Below are positions 1 through 10,927 of a stretch of DNA of 64,000 nt, in pieces. A program made the position numbers and the translations under genes. The stretch is from Cellulomonas aerilata. Its GTDB lineage: Bacteria; Actinomycetota; Actinomycetes; Actinomycetales; Cellulomonadaceae. The stretch covers positions 372,001 through 436,000 of the forward strand of contig NZ_BJYY01000001.1 of assembly GCF_007991755.1 (NCBI RefSeq), in the 5' to 3' direction. The first letter of the stretch is position 1; the number at the start of each line of letters is the position of its first letter. Below the pieces are notes generated by a model that saw only the letters and a program-made list of their open reading frames with translations, ran no database searches and was not told the DNA's origin.

Positions 1-452
1 TGTTCGACAACCACAGGTACCCGGTCATCGACCCGGCGGCGGACCAGCCGGACCTCACCCGGCTCGTGGAGGCGGAGGGCGAGGACCCGTTCGTGCTGCA
101 CCCGGGCGAGTTCGTCCTCGGGTCGACGTACGAGCAGGTCACCCTGCCCGACGACATCGCCGCGCGCCTCGAGGGCAAGTCGTCCCTGGGCCGCCTGGGG
201 CTGCTCACCCACTCCACGGCCGGGTTCATCGACCCCGGCTTCACCGGGCACGTGACCCTCGAGCTGTCGAACGTCGCGACCCTGCCGATCCTGCTGTGGC
301 CCGGCATGAAGATCGGCCAGCTCTGCTTCTTCCGGCTGTCGTCGCCGTCGGAGTTCCCGTACGGCTCCGCGCAGTACGGCTCGCGCTACCAGGGGCAGCG
401 CGGCCCGACGCCGTCGCGGTCCTGGCAGGGCTTCCACCGCACCACCGTCTGA
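1..452 (+). CDS. dcd: dCTP deaminase, 5' end missing
   Basis: C-terminal three quarters of a dCTP deaminase; the reading frame is already open at base 3 and the start lies before the window. The enzyme deaminates dCTP to dUTP for thymidylate synthesis, and some actinobacterial members (M. tuberculosis) also hydrolyse dUTP to dUMP. The family core is clear: KSSLGRLGL, then the [19 protein letters not shown] stretch that carries the trimer-interface and catalytic Glu region, and the C-terminal [15 protein letters not shown] tail that closes over the triphosphate. Whether this copy is mono- or bifunctional cannot be told from sequence alone. A new gene follows after about 14 bases. Confidence 0.95.
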   Translation, partial: FDNHRYPVIDPAADQPDLTRLVEAEGEDPFVLHPGEFVLGSTYEQVTLPDDIAARLEGKSSLGRLGLLTHSTAGFIDPGFTGHVTLELSNVATLPILLWPGMKIGQLCFFRLSSPSEFPYGSAQYGSRYQGQRGPTPSRSWQGFHRTTV

Positions 453-466
453 CCGTGCCCCCGCCC

Positions 467-1522
467 ATGCCGGACCTGCCGGTCGACGACCCGCGACCGG
501 CCCGCCACCACCTGCTCGCCCTGCCGGACGACGTGGGCGCCGAGGAGGTCGAGGTCCTGGCGCTGAGCCGGTTCACGGCCGCGGGCTGGGACCGGCGCGT
601 CCCGCAGACGGCGCCGCGCGGGCGGGCCGCGCGCGAGCCGCTCGCCGGGGTCGGCGTCCTGCGGCTGTCCCGGCACTCCACCATGGCAGGCCCGTACGCG
701 GTCACCCCGGACGCCGTCCGGGCGCTCGGCCTGCCGGACGACACCGCCGCCGCCTTCGTCGTCACGTCACCGCGCGAACGGGGAGAGCCTCCGTACCCGG
801 GCGGCGACCGGGAGGGCCTCAAGCGGGCGTTCCCGGACGCCATGCCGATCCGGGACGAGGAGCGCGTGCTGCGCTGGCTCGTCGACGCCGCCCGGCGGCT
901 CGGCGGGGCGGTGCGCGTCGCCGACGGCGGGGTCGTCCTGATCCCCGACCCGGGCGCGGCCGTCGACCTCACGGTGTTCTCCGACGTGTGGCTCGAGCCG
1001 GCCACCGGGCTCGCCGTCGTCCAGCGCGCGACGCCGTCGGCCCGCCTCGCGCTCGACGCCGTCCCCTGGCAGGGTCCCTCGATCACCCCGCAGGCACCCG
1101 CGACCGGACCGGACGGCGCACCCCTGACCCGGCTGGGCGAGCGAGCGCGGCGCCGCGTGCACGACCGCTCCGCCGACTTCGACGCCGCCGCGCTGGCCGG
1201 CCCCGACGAGCTGACCGGGTACGGCGTGGAGGTCGACCTCGGCCCCGACGGGCTCGTCGTCGTCGAGGCGGGCGGTGACGAGGTGGTGCCGCTCGTGCTG
1301 CGCGGGCTGCCGTGGACCGCCCAGGGCGTGGTCACCTACCGGGTCCGCTGGGAGCCCGCGGACCTCGAGGAGCTCGAGCGCGAGCACCCCTCCGAGGCCC
1401 ACCGGACCGCCCGGGCACGCGCGCAGGGTCTGGTCGCCGCGGCCGCTCGCGAGGTGCACGCCGTGGTCGGCGGGGAGGTGGCCGACGCGGCCGAGTTCCT
1501 CGTCGACCCCGCCGACCTCTGA
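467..1522 (+). CDS. hypothetical protein, 351 aa, acidic and Ala-rich
   Basis: Open frame with the third-position GC bias of its neighbours, so probably real, but I do not recognise the family. It has no signal peptide, no membrane segment and no obvious catalytic motif. The C-terminal part (roughly residues 235-351) alternates hydrophobic strands with Glu/Arg-rich helical stretches. The ATG at 467 is the first methionine after the dcd stop; an in-frame GTG at 455 gives four extra residues and is equally possible. There is no Shine-Dalgarno sequence, so it may be translationally coupled to dcd. Confidence 0.6.
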   Translation: MPDLPVDDPRPARHHLLALPDDVGAEEVEVLALSRFTAAGWDRRVPQTAPRGRAAREPLAGVGVLRLSRHSTMAGPYAVTPDAVRALGLPDDTAAAFVVTSPRERGEPPYPGGDREGLKRAFPDAMPIRDEERVLRWLVDAARRLGGAVRVADGGVVLIPDPGAAVDLTVFSDVWLEPATGLAVVQRATPSARLALDAVPWQGPSITPQAPATGPDGAPLTRLGERARRRVHDRSADFDAAALAGPDELTGYGVEVDLGPDGLVVVEAGGDEVVPLVLRGLPWTAQGVVTYRVRWEPADLEELEREHPSEAHRTARARAQGLVAAAAREVHAVVGGEVADAAEFLVDPADL

Positions 1523-1566
1523 GGCGCCCCTCGGTTCGTGACGTGCCTCACAGTGGTCACCTGCTA

Positions 1567-1599
1567 CTACCGCACGGTAGGGGGCGGTCGAAAGGAGGA
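1567..1599 (+). promoter_or_regulatory. 5-bp palindrome followed by an orphan AAAGGAGGA
   Basis: Upstream of the surface-protein gene, 1567-1580 is a perfect inverted repeat (CTACC-GCAC-GGTAG). The strong Shine-Dalgarno-like sequence AAAGGAGGA follows at 1591-1599. That is 44 bases before the ATG at 1644, too far for normal initiation, and no in-frame ATG, GTG or TTG lies between. The segment may be part of a structured leader; its function is unknown. Confidence 0.3.
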
Positions 1600-1643
1600 G
1601 GACCCGGGCATCGGTCCGGCCCCCTCGCGACCTGGGACACGCC

Positions 1644-3512
<1,869 letters not shown>

Positions 3513-3517
3513 GGCTT

Positions 3518-3555
3518 CGAGCCCCCGGCGGATCCGGTCGTCCGCCGCGGGTTCG
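3518..3555 (+). terminator. hairpin after the surface-protein gene
   Basis: Arms 3518-3532 and 3541-3555 pair over 15 positions with one mismatch and one G-U pair around an 8-base loop, beginning 5 bases after the stop codon. There is no U-tract, as is common for actinobacterial terminators. Confidence 0.55.
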
Positions 3556-3570
3556 ATGAACGGCCCTTGA

Positions 3571-3753
3571 TACAGTGATGGCAATCCCGTGACGCACCGC
3601 CTCGCGGGAGGCATCTCAGGACGCGCGCCTGCACTCCGGCGCCGACACAACTCCAGAGGCCCGGCAACCCCAGCCTCCCAGCACCATCCGGGATGCCGTG
3701 CACGTGGCCATCCCTGACCACCGCCCACCCGCCCCCGACCGGACGGAGCGGAC
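3571..3753 (+). promoter_or_regulatory. putative promoter and long leader of the Mrp operon
   Basis: TGATACAGT around 3569-3576 resembles an extended -10 box (TG-N-TANNNT). If used, transcription would start near 3583 and leave a leader of about 170 nt before mnhA. In the leader GGCATC (3610-3615) can pair with GATGCC (3692-3697), enclosing GAGGC/GCCTC and a CCGGCAACC segment. This could be a cation-sensing or other cis-element, but it matches no riboswitch class I can identify with confidence. Confidence 0.3.
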
Positions 3754-6700
3754 GTGCTGATCCTCCTCACGGCCCACCTGCTCATGGCGCTCGCCGCCCC
3801 CACGCTCGTCGCGTGGCTCGGGCGGCGCGCGTACCTCCTGCTGGCGCTCGCGCCGGCGTCGGCGGCCGGGTGGGCGCTCAGCCACACGTCCGCCGTGACC
3901 GCGGGGGACGGGCCGGTCGAGGTCGTCGAGTGGGTGCCGGGCCTGTCCCTGGAGCTGGCGTTCCGGCTGGACACGCTGTCCTGGCTCATGGTGCTGCTCG
4001 TCGGCGGGGTCGGCGCGCTGGTGCTCGTCTACTCCTCGGCCTACTTCTCCCCGCGCGCCGGCGGGCTGGGCCGCTTCGCGGGCGTGCTCGTGGCGTTCGC
4101 CGGCGCGATGCTCGGCCTGGTGGCCAGCGACGACCTGCTGCTCCTCTACGTGTTCTGGGAGCTGACCACGGTCTTCTCCTACCTGCTCATCGGCCACTAC
4201 GCGGACCGCAAGGCCAGCCGGCGTGCGGCCATGCAGGCCATCGTCATCACCACCGCGGGCGGGCTCGCGATGCTCGTCGGGCTCGTGCTGCTCGGCCACG
4301 GCGCCGGGTCCTACCGGCTGTCGGACGTGATCGCCGACCCGCCCGGCGGCACCCTCGCGACGGTCGCGGTGCTGCTGCTCCTCGCCGGCGCCGCGACGAA
4401 GTCCGCGCTCATCCCGCTGCACTTCTGGCTCCCGGCCGCCATGGCCGCGCCGACCCCGGTCAGCGCCTACCTGCACGCGGCCGCGATGGTGAAGGCGGGC
4501 GTCTACCTCGTCGCCCGGTTCGCCCCCGCGTACGCCGACCTGACCGCCTGGCGGGTCGTCGTGCTGACGCTGGGATGCGGGACGCTGCTGCTCGGCGGGT
4601 ACCGCGCGCTGCGCCAGCACGACCTCAAGCTCGTCCTCGCCTTCGGCACCGTCAGCCAGCTCGGCCTGCTGGTGCTGCTCGTCGGGTACGGCACCCGGGC
4701 GGCGGCGCTCGCGGGCCTCGCCCTGCTCGGCGCGCACGCCATGTTTAAGGCGTCGCTGTTCCTCGTGGTCGGCGTGGTCGACGCCGCGACCGGCACGCGC
4801 GACCTGCGCCGGCTGTCCGGCGTCGGGCGGGCGCTGCCGATCACCGCGACCGCCGGCGCCCTCGCGACCGCGTCGATGATCGGGCTGCCGCCGTTCGCCG
4901 GGTACGTCGCGAAGGAGGCCGCGCTCGAGGCGCTGTGGCACGACGACGACGGCGGCTGGGCGGGCGCGGTCGTGCTCGCGGCGGTCGTCGTCGGGTCCGC
5001 GCTGACCGCGGCCTACGGCCTGCGGCTGTTCTGGGGCGCCTTCGCCCGCAAGAAGGCCCCGGCGGCCGACGGGTTCGCCGCGGTCAGCCGGCCCTCCCTC
5101 GTCCTGGTCGCGCCCGCCATGACCCTCGCCCTGCTCGGGATCGCGGTCGCGGCGGTGCCCGGCGCGGGGGACGAGCTGCTCTCGCCGTTCGCGAGCACCT
5201 ACCCCCGCGGCGAGGCCGGGCACCTGACCTTGTGGGCCGGGTTGACCCCGACGCTCGGGCTCACCGTCGCGGTGCTCGCCGGCGGGCTGACCCTGTTCCT
5301 CCTGCGGGACCGGGTCGAGCGCGCGCAGGCTCGGGTCAGCCGCGCCCCCGACGCCGACGCCGTCTACCGCCGCACCATGCGCCGCCTGGACGACGTCGCC
5401 GCGGACGTCACCGCCGTCACCCAGCGCGGGTCGCTGCCGTTCTACCTCAGCGCGATCCTCGTCGTGCTGGTCGCACTCACCGGCTGGGCGCTGGTCACCG
5501 GGACCGAGCTGCCCGCCACCGTCCGGCTCGCGGACTCCCCGGTGCAGGTGGTCGTGGCCACGCTGGTCGTCGTCGCGGCGGTGCTCGCCGCCCGCTCGCG
5601 GCGCCGCCTGAAGTCCGTCGTCCTGCTGGGCGCGTCCGGCTACGGGGTCGCCATCCTGTTCCTCGTGCACGGGGCGCCGGACCTCGCGCTGACCCAGGTG
5701 CTCGTGGAGACGATCACGCTGGTCGTCTTCGTGCTGGTGCTGCGCCGGCTCCCCCCGTACTTCTCCGACCGGCCGCTAGCCCGGAGCCGGTGGCTGCGGC
5801 TTGCGATCGCCTTCGCCGTCGGCGGGACCGTCGGGATCATGGCGCTGGTCGCCCCCGGCGCCCGCATGCACCCGCCGCAGTCCGTGCCGTTCCCGGAGGA
5901 GGCCGTCGCGTTCGGCGGCGGCAAGAACATCGTCAACGTCGTCCTGGTCGACATCCGCGCCTGGGACACGATGGGCGAGATCGCGGTGCTCCTGGTCGCC
6001 GCCACCGGCGTCGCGTCGCTGATCTTCCTGCAGCGCCGCAGCGGTGACATCCACCGCCTGGACGACGTCGACCAGCACGCCGAGGCCCGGGTGTGGGGCG
6101 GCGGCCCGGACGTCGGCGCCGCGCTGCGCGTCCCGGCCCCAACGCCCGCCGACGGACGGCACGGCCGCGAGGCCACCGGACCGGTGACGGTCGGGATGGC
6201 GGCGCGCCGGTCACGGGCGTGGCTGCGTGCGGAGGAGACGCTGGCGCCCCAGCGGCGCTCGGTCATCTTCGAGGTCGTCACCCGGCTGCTGTTCCACACC
6301 ATGGTCGTCGTCGCGGTGTACCTGCTGTTCGCCGGGCACAACGCCCCGGGCGGCGGGTTCGCGGCCGGTCTCGTCGTCGGCATCGCGCTGATCGTGCGGT
6401 ACCTCGCCGGTGGCCGCTACGAGCTCGGGGAGGCCGCGCCGGTGCACCCGGGCCTGCTGCTCGGGACCGGGCTGTTCCTGTCCGCGGGGGTGGGCCTGGT
6501 CGCGCTGCTGGCCGGCGGCGAGGTGCTGCAGAGCACCATCGTCGACATCCCCGTCCCGGTCATCGGCACGCTGCACCTGGTGACGTCCCTGTTCTTCGAC
6601 ATGGGCGTGTTCCTCGTCGTCGTCGGCCTCGTGCTGGACGTCCTGCGCTCGCTCGGCGCGGAGATCGACCGGCGGGCGGAGCTCGAGGGCGGGGACGCCG

Positions 6701-6828
6701 GCGGGTCCGAGCACGGCGTCGGCGGCACCGTGCCCCGCCGGTCCGGGACGTCGGACGGGGCGGCGTCCGCGCGCGCGTCCGGCGCGACGTCGTCGTCCGT
6801 GCGCAGCACCGAGGAGGTGGCCCCGTGA
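3754..6828 (+). CDS. mnhA: Na+/H+ antiporter subunit A fused to subunit B (MrpA-MrpB)
   Basis: Largest subunit of the multisubunit Mrp antiporter, which exports Na+ in exchange for protons and resembles the antiporter-like subunits of complex I. The 1024 residues hold a proton-channel core (conserved VFWELTT Glu near residue 138, then KSALIPLHFWLP), an MrpA-type C-terminal part at about residues 600-670 with GAPDLALTQVLVET, and a complete MrpB domain from about residue 835 (FEVVTRLLFHTMVVV, GHNAPGGGFAAGL). An A-B fusion is usual in actinobacteria, so no separate mnhB is missing. The start is the GTG at 3754 after GGACGGAGCGGAC. The stop overlaps the mnhC start. Confidence 0.95.
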   Translation: MLILLTAHLLMALAAPTLVAWLGRRAYLLLALAPASAAGWALSHTSAVTAGDGPVEVVEWVPGLSLELAFRLDTLSWLMVLLVGGVGALVLVYSSAYFSPRAGGLGRFAGVLVAFAGAMLGLVASDDLLLLYVFWELTTVFSYLLIGHYADRKASRRAAMQAIVITTAGGLAMLVGLVLLGHGAGSYRLSDVIADPPGGTLATVAVLLLLAGAATKSALIPLHFWLPAAMAAPTPVSAYLHAAAMVKAGVYLVARFAPAYADLTAWRVVVLTLGCGTLLLGGYRALRQHDLKLVLAFGTVSQLGLLVLLVGYGTRAAALAGLALLGAHAMFKASLFLVVGVVDAATGTRDLRRLSGVGRALPITATAGALATASMIGLPPFAGYVAKEAALEALWHDDDGGWAGAVVLAAVVVGSALTAAYGLRLFWGAFARKKAPAADGFAAVSRPSLVLVAPAMTLALLGIAVAAVPGAGDELLSPFASTYPRGEAGHLTLWAGLTPTLGLTVAVLAGGLTLFLLRDRVERAQARVSRAPDADAVYRRTMRRLDDVAADVTAVTQRGSLPFYLSAILVVLVALTGWALVTGTELPATVRLADSPVQVVVATLVVVAAVLAARSRRRLKSVVLLGASGYGVAILFLVHGAPDLALTQVLVETITLVVFVLVLRRLPPYFSDRPLARSRWLRLAIAFAVGGTVGIMALVAPGARMHPPQSVPFPEEAVAFGGGKNIVNVVLVDIRAWDTMGEIAVLLVAATGVASLIFLQRRSGDIHRLDDVDQHAEARVWGGGPDVGAALRVPAPTPADGRHGREATGPVTVGMAARRSRAWLRAEETLAPQRRSVIFEVVTRLLFHTMVVVAVYLLFAGHNAPGGGFAAGLVVGIALIVRYLAGGRYELGEAAPVHPGLLLGTGLFLSAGVGLVALLAGGEVLQSTIVDIPVPVIGTLHLVTSLFFDMGVFLVVVGLVLDVLRSLGAEIDRRAELEGGDAGGSEHGVGGTVPRRSGTSDGAASARASGATSSSVRSTEEVAP

Positions 6829-7319
6829 TCGACCCCGACATGACCCCCAACCTGCTGCTGGTGGTGGTCGTGGTGGCGCTGGTGACCACCGGCGTCTACC
6901 TGCTGCTGGAGCGGAGCCTGACCCGCGTGATCATCGGGCTGGTCCTGATCGGCAACGGCGTCAACGTGCTGTTCCTGCTCTCCGGCGGCCGGGCGGGCGG
7001 CGCGCCGATCGTCGGCACGACCCCGGTCGAGGAGATGAGCGACCCGCTGCCCCAGGCGATGGTCCTCACCGCCATCGTCATCACGCTCGGCATGACCGCC
7101 TTCCTGCTCGCCATGGCGTACCGCTCGTGGCAGCTGAACCGCCACGACGAGGTGCAGGACGACCTGGAGGACCGGCGCATCGCGCGGATGGCCGCCGCCG
7201 ACCAGCCCGCGTTCGAGGACGACACCCAGGACACCCGCACGGACCTGGAGGTCGAGGCCGCCGAGGCGCGCGACGAGACCGGCGACCGCGAGGACGAGCA
7301 GGAGGTGGTGCGCACGTGA
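6825..7319 (+). CDS. mnhC: Na+/H+ antiporter subunit C (MrpC)
   Basis: NuoK-like subunit with three transmembrane helices in residues 1-105 (LLLVVVVVALVTTGVYLLL, IIGLVLIGNGVNVLFLL, PQAMVLTAIVITLGMTAFLL). The conserved DPLPQAMVLTAIVI motif of the family is intact. A charged, acidic cytoplasmic tail of about 55 residues follows, longer than in Bacillus MrpC. The GTG start at 6825 overlaps the mnhA stop (GTGA), with GAGGAGG at 6811-6817 as ribosome binding site inside mnhA. Confidence 0.94.
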   Translation: MIDPDMTPNLLLVVVVVALVTTGVYLLLERSLTRVIIGLVLIGNGVNVLFLLSGGRAGGAPIVGTTPVEEMSDPLPQAMVLTAIVITLGMTAFLLAMAYRSWQLNRHDEVQDDLEDRRIARMAAADQPAFEDDTQDTRTDLEVEAAEARDETGDREDEQEVVRT

Positions 7320-8911
7320 CCGACTGGACCTGGCTCGTGCCGCTGCCCGTCGTCCTGCCGCTGACCGGCGCCGGCCTGGCCCTCGCGCTGTGGAAGCACG
7401 GCCGCGCCCAGCAGCTCATCACCCTGGTCGCCCTCACGCTGACGCTCGCCGCCTCGCTCGCGCTGCTCTGGCGGGCCGACGCCGGGACGCTCGTCGTCGA
7501 CGCCGGCGGCTGGTCGGCCCCGGTGGGCGTCAACCTGGTCGCGGACCGGCTCTCGGCGCTCATGCTGGCGATCTCGTCCGCGGTGACCCTCGCCGTCCTG
7601 GTCTACTCCCTCGCGCAGGGTGTGGCGGACGGCGACGAGGAGACGCCGGTCGCGATCTTCCACCCCACCTACCTGGTGCTGGCCGCCGGCGTCGCGATCG
7701 CGTTCCTGTCCGGCGACCTGTTCAACCTCTACGTCGGCTTCGAGGTGCTGCTCGCGGCGAGCTACGTGCTCATCACGCTCGGCGGCTCGGCGGAGCGCAT
7801 CCGGTCGGGGACGATCTACATCGTCGTCGCGCTGGTGTCCTCGCTGGTCTTCCTGCTCGCGCTGGCGCTGACCTACGCCGCCGCGGGGACCGTGAACATG
7901 GCCCAGCTCGCGCAGCGGCTGCCCGACATCGACCCCGGCGTCGCGCTCCTCCTGCAGCTGCTCCTGCTGCTCGCGTTCGGCATCAAGGCCGCGATCTTCC
8001 CGCTGTCCGCGTGGCTTCCCGACTCCTACCCGACCGCCCCCGCGCCGGTCACCGCCGTCTTCGCCGGGCTGCTCACCAAGGTCGGCGTCTACGCGATCCT
8101 GCGCGTGCAGACCCTGCTGTTCCCCGGTGGGAGGGCGGACGACCTGCTGCTGTGGGCGGCGCTGGCCACCATGGTCATCGGCATCCTCGGCGCGGTCGCG
8201 CAGAACGACATCAAGCGTCTGCTGTCCTTCACGCTGGTCAGCCACATCGGCTACATGATCTTCGGCATCGCGCTGTCGTCGCAGGTGGGGACCGCCGCCG
8301 CGATCTTCTACGTCGTCCACCACATCACCGTGCAGACCACGCTGTTCCTCGTCGTCGGGCTGCTCGAGCGCCGCGGCGGGTCCACGTCCCTGGACCACCT
8401 CGGCGGGCTGGCGAAGATCGCCCCGTTCCTCGCGGTGCTGTTCTTCGTCCCGGCGATGAACCTCGCCGGCGTGCCGCCCTTCTCGGGGTTCCTCGGCAAG
8501 GTCGGGCTCATCCAGGCCGGCGTCGTCGCCGGCACGCCGCTGGCGTACGCGCTGGTCGCCGGCAGCGTCGTGACGTCGCTGCTGACCCTGTACGCGCTGG
8601 TCAAGGCGTGGAACAAGGCCTTCTGGCAGACCGCCCCGGAGACCGTCGAGCCCATGCGGCTGCCGCGCGGCATGGTCGGCTCCGCGGCGGCGCTCGTGGT
8701 GCTCGGCGTCGGGCTGACCGCGGTCGCCGGGCCCCTGTACGGGTACACCGAGCGTGCCGCCGGGGACCTGCGGGCCCGGCTGCCGTACATCGAGGCCGTG
8801 CTCACCGAGGACGGGCGGGGCGACGGGGTGTCGGACGACGTCTCCCGCGCGGCGTCGCCCCCGCCGGCAGGGGCGCCGGTCGGGTCGACGCGGACGGGGG
8901 ACGACTCGTGA
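7316..8911 (+). CDS. mnhD: Na+/H+ antiporter subunit D (MrpD)
   Basis: Second antiporter-like (NuoN/NuoM-type) subunit, 531 residues and about 14 transmembrane helices. Visible signatures are GFEVLLAASYVLI with the conserved membrane Glu, KAAIFPLSAWLPDSYPTAPAPVTA with the buried Lys, and NDIKRLLSFTLVSHIGYM. It forms part of the ion-translocating path with subunit A. The GTG start at 7316 overlaps the mnhC stop by four bases. Confidence 0.95.
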   Translation: MTDWTWLVPLPVVLPLTGAGLALALWKHGRAQQLITLVALTLTLAASLALLWRADAGTLVVDAGGWSAPVGVNLVADRLSALMLAISSAVTLAVLVYSLAQGVADGDEETPVAIFHPTYLVLAAGVAIAFLSGDLFNLYVGFEVLLAASYVLITLGGSAERIRSGTIYIVVALVSSLVFLLALALTYAAAGTVNMAQLAQRLPDIDPGVALLLQLLLLLAFGIKAAIFPLSAWLPDSYPTAPAPVTAVFAGLLTKVGVYAILRVQTLLFPGGRADDLLLWAALATMVIGILGAVAQNDIKRLLSFTLVSHIGYMIFGIALSSQVGTAAAIFYVVHHITVQTTLFLVVGLLERRGGSTSLDHLGGLAKIAPFLAVLFFVPAMNLAGVPPFSGFLGKVGLIQAGVVAGTPLAYALVAGSVVTSLLTLYALVKAWNKAFWQTAPETVEPMRLPRGMVGSAAALVVLGVGLTAVAGPLYGYTERAAGDLRARLPYIEAVLTEDGRGDGVSDDVSRAASPPPAGAPVGSTRTGDDS

Positions 8912-9489
8912 GCCTGCACGCGCGTCGGCGCCGCGCCGCCGTCCAGTGGCCCACCCTCGGGTGGCTCACCGTCGTCTGGGTGCTGCTGTGGGGCGAGGTG
9001 TCGGTCGGCAACGTGCTCGCCGGGCTCCTCGTCGCGCTCGCGGTCAGCGTCGCGACGCCGCTGCCACCGATCGCCGCGGGTGGCCGGGTGCGGCCGGTGG
9101 CGTGCGCCCGGCTGGTGGGCCGGTTCGCCGTGGACGTCGTGGTGGCCAGCTTCCAGGTCGGCGTGCAGGCGTTCCGTCCCCGTCCGCCGCAGAGCGCCGT
9201 GATCGGGGTCCGGCTCCGCAGCTCGTCCGACCTGTACCTCACGCTGACCGCCGAGCTGTGCTCGCTGGTCCCCGGGTCGGTCGTCGTCGAGGCGCACCGG
9301 CTCACCGGGACGCTGTACCTGCACGTCCTCGACGTCGACGGGCCGGAGGGCATCGAGGCGGCCCGACGCCGGGTTCTCGAGCAGGAGGAGCGGGTCCTGC
9401 GGGCGTTCGCCTCCGACGCCCAGCTCGCCGCCGCCGGTCTGGGAGCCCCCCGTCCGTCGGCGCCGGTCACCCCGGAGGTGCACGCATGA
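8908..9489 (+). CDS. mnhE: Na+/H+ antiporter subunit E (MrpE)
   Basis: MrpE family, 193 residues. Two N-terminal membrane helices (WLTVVWVLLWGEVSVGNVLAG and VLAGLLVALAVSVATP) precede a cytoplasmic domain. That domain contains the family pattern: ITLTPGS-like LTAELCSLVPGSVVVE, followed by LYLHVLDVDG. The Arg-rich start and Ala/Pro-rich end are not conserved in the family. The start overlaps the mnhD stop (GTGA); mnhF overlaps its end (ATGA). Confidence 0.93.
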   Translation: MSLHARRRRAAVQWPTLGWLTVVWVLLWGEVSVGNVLAGLLVALAVSVATPLPPIAAGGRVRPVACARLVGRFAVDVVVASFQVGVQAFRPRPPQSAVIGVRLRSSSDLYLTLTAELCSLVPGSVVVEAHRLTGTLYLHVLDVDGPEGIEAARRRVLEQEERVLRAFASDAQLAAAGLGAPRPSAPVTPEVHA

Positions 9490-9872
9490 CCGCCGTCGTC
9501 CTGGTCTGCGCCGTGCTGCTCGCGGCGGCGGCGATCCTCGCGGTCGTCCGCGCCGAGCGGGGACCGAGCATGCTCGACCGCACGGTCGCGCTGGACGTGC
9601 TCACCACGACGCTCGTCGCCTTCGTCGGCCTGGAGGCGGCGTGGTCACGACGCACGGACACCATCCCGGTGCTGGTGGCGCTGTCGCTGGTCGGCTTCGT
9701 GGGCTCGGTGACGATCGCCCGGTTCGCGTCCCGTGAGCCACCCGGTGAGGGTCGCGTGCGCACGCGCGAGGAGATCGCGCGGGACGAGGCCGCACGCGAG
9801 GAGGCCGTGCGAGCGGCCGGCGGGCTGGACGGGACCGGCCCGGCCGACGGGGTCGACGGGGGGAGGGGGTGA
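9486..9872 (+). CDS. mnhF: Na+/H+ antiporter subunit F (MrpF)
   Basis: Small membrane subunit with three helices in residues 1-85. The diagnostic GPSMLDRTVALDVL motif follows the first helix. The acidic, Arg-rich tail of roughly 40 residues is longer than in most homologues. The ATG at 9486 overlaps the mnhE stop. Confidence 0.93.
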   Translation: MTAVVLVCAVLLAAAAILAVVRAERGPSMLDRTVALDVLTTTLVAFVGLEAAWSRRTDTIPVLVALSLVGFVGSVTIARFASREPPGEGRVRTREEIARDEAAREEAVRAAGGLDGTGPADGVDGGRG

Positions 9873-9879
9873 CGGGCCG

Positions 9880-10290
9880 ATGGGCGTGGTGAGCTGGTCC
9901 GCGGTGGCCGACGTCCTCGCGGCGCTGTGCCTGCTGGGGGGTGCGCTGCTGGCGTTCGCCGCCGGTGTCGGGGTGGTCCGCTTCCCCGACCTGCTGGCCC
10001 GGATGCACTCGGCGACCAAGCCGCAGGTGCTCGGGCTCGTGCTCGTGCTGATCGGGCTGGCCCTGCGGCTGCGGTCCGGTCCGGCGCTGTGGATGCTCGT
10101 GCTCGTCGCGGTCTTCCAGATGCTGACGTCGCCGGTCGCGGCCCACATGGTCGGCCGGGCGGGCTACCGCACCGGCAAGGTCCGCCAGGAGCTCCTGGTG
10201 GTCGACGAGCTGACCGCCGACCAGGACGCGGCGCGGCGTGCGGCCGGGCTGGACGCCGACGGCGACCCGCACGGCGCACACCGGTCGTAG
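9880..10290 (+). CDS. mnhG: Na+/H+ antiporter subunit G (MrpG)
   Basis: Last gene of the Mrp operon, 136 residues with three membrane helices. The family signature FPDLLARMHSATKPQVLGL is perfect. The ATG at 9880 follows mnhF by 7 bases, with GGAGGGGG just upstream. The C-terminus is polar. With A-B, C, D, E and F the complex is complete. Confidence 0.94.
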   Translation: MGVVSWSAVADVLAALCLLGGALLAFAAGVGVVRFPDLLARMHSATKPQVLGLVLVLIGLALRLRSGPALWMLVLVAVFQMLTSPVAAHMVGRAGYRTGKVRQELLVVDELTADQDAARRAAGLDADGDPHGAHRS

Positions 10291-10292
10291 CG

Positions 10293-10318
10293 ACCGACGC
10301 CGGCAGACGCGCGTCGGT
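10293..10318. terminator. 8-bp stem between convergent genes
   Basis: ACCGACGC (10293-10300) pairs perfectly with GCGTCGGT (10311-10318) around a 10-base loop. It begins right after the mnhG stop and faces a convergent gene, so it could serve both strands. Confidence 0.5.
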
Positions 10319-10340
10319 GGGCCGGTGGGGGCCGGCCGGC

Positions 10341-10751
10341 TCAGTCGGTCACGGTGATGCGCAGGACCACCCGGTCCCGGCGGCCACGGGCCACGAGCCG
10401 CTCGACCAGCATCATCACGCGGTACTCCACCGGGTACTTGCCGCGCACCAGCCCGGTCAGCCGCCGGGCGGTCCCGGCGTCGCTCACGATCTGCGCGACC
10501 CCGCGGCTCGTCGGCGCGCCCTCCTTCACCGTGCCGGTCCGGCTGCACGGCCGGAGCTCGACCCGCGGGGTGTGCCGCAGCCGCTTGACCTTCCCGCTGG
10601 CGGACGGCGTCGTCACGGCGAGCGCGTCGCCGTCCCGGGCGATCCACACCGGCGTCGAGACCGGTGCGCCGGTCCGCCGGAAGGTCGTCAGGGAGACGAA
10701 CGGCTCCCGGCCGAGGTCGTCGAGGGTGGGGCGGGCGGGCGGCGTGGTCAC
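10341..10751 (-). CDS. PPOX-class F420-dependent oxidoreductase family protein
   Basis: A 136-residue split beta-barrel flavin/F420 protein of the pyridoxamine-phosphate-oxidase superfamily. The pattern FVSLTTFRRTGAPVSTPVWIARDGDALAVTT followed by K-RL-HTPRVELRPC is typical of actinobacterial PPOX proteins that bind F420 or a related cofactor. The substrate is unknown. The GTG at 10751 is preceded by GACAGT and six bases, which resembles a leaderless promoter. It lies convergent to mnhG. Confidence 0.8.
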   Translation of the reverse strand: MTTPPARPTLDDLGREPFVSLTTFRRTGAPVSTPVWIARDGDALAVTTPSASGKVKRLRHTPRVELRPCSRTGTVKEGAPTSRGVAQIVSDAGTARRLTGLVRGKYPVEYRVMMLVERLVARGRRDRVVLRITVTD

Positions 10752-10927
10752 CGGGCCACTGTCCCCGCCGGCGGGCGGGTCCGCGCGGTGGGGCGCACCG
10801 GCTGGCGTCGTGGCCGCACCGGTCCCCCGGACGACGTGTCAGCCGGACGAGTCAGTGCCGGGTGAAACGCGTGGGCCGAACGAGGTGACCACGCCGTCCC
10901 GTGCAGACGTACGTGCCCTTGAATAGG

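Noticed and set aside
1541-1643. Possible c-di-GMP-I (GEMM) riboswitch before the surface-protein gene, suggested by CGGTCGAAAGG
   Set aside because: The conserved GGCAAACC and ACGCAAAGCC segments are missing; only the GAAA loop resembles the class.
3650-3700. SAM riboswitch suggested by CCCGGCAACCCC
   Set aside because: No other SAM-I or SAM-IV signature, and a Mrp operon is not a known SAM target.
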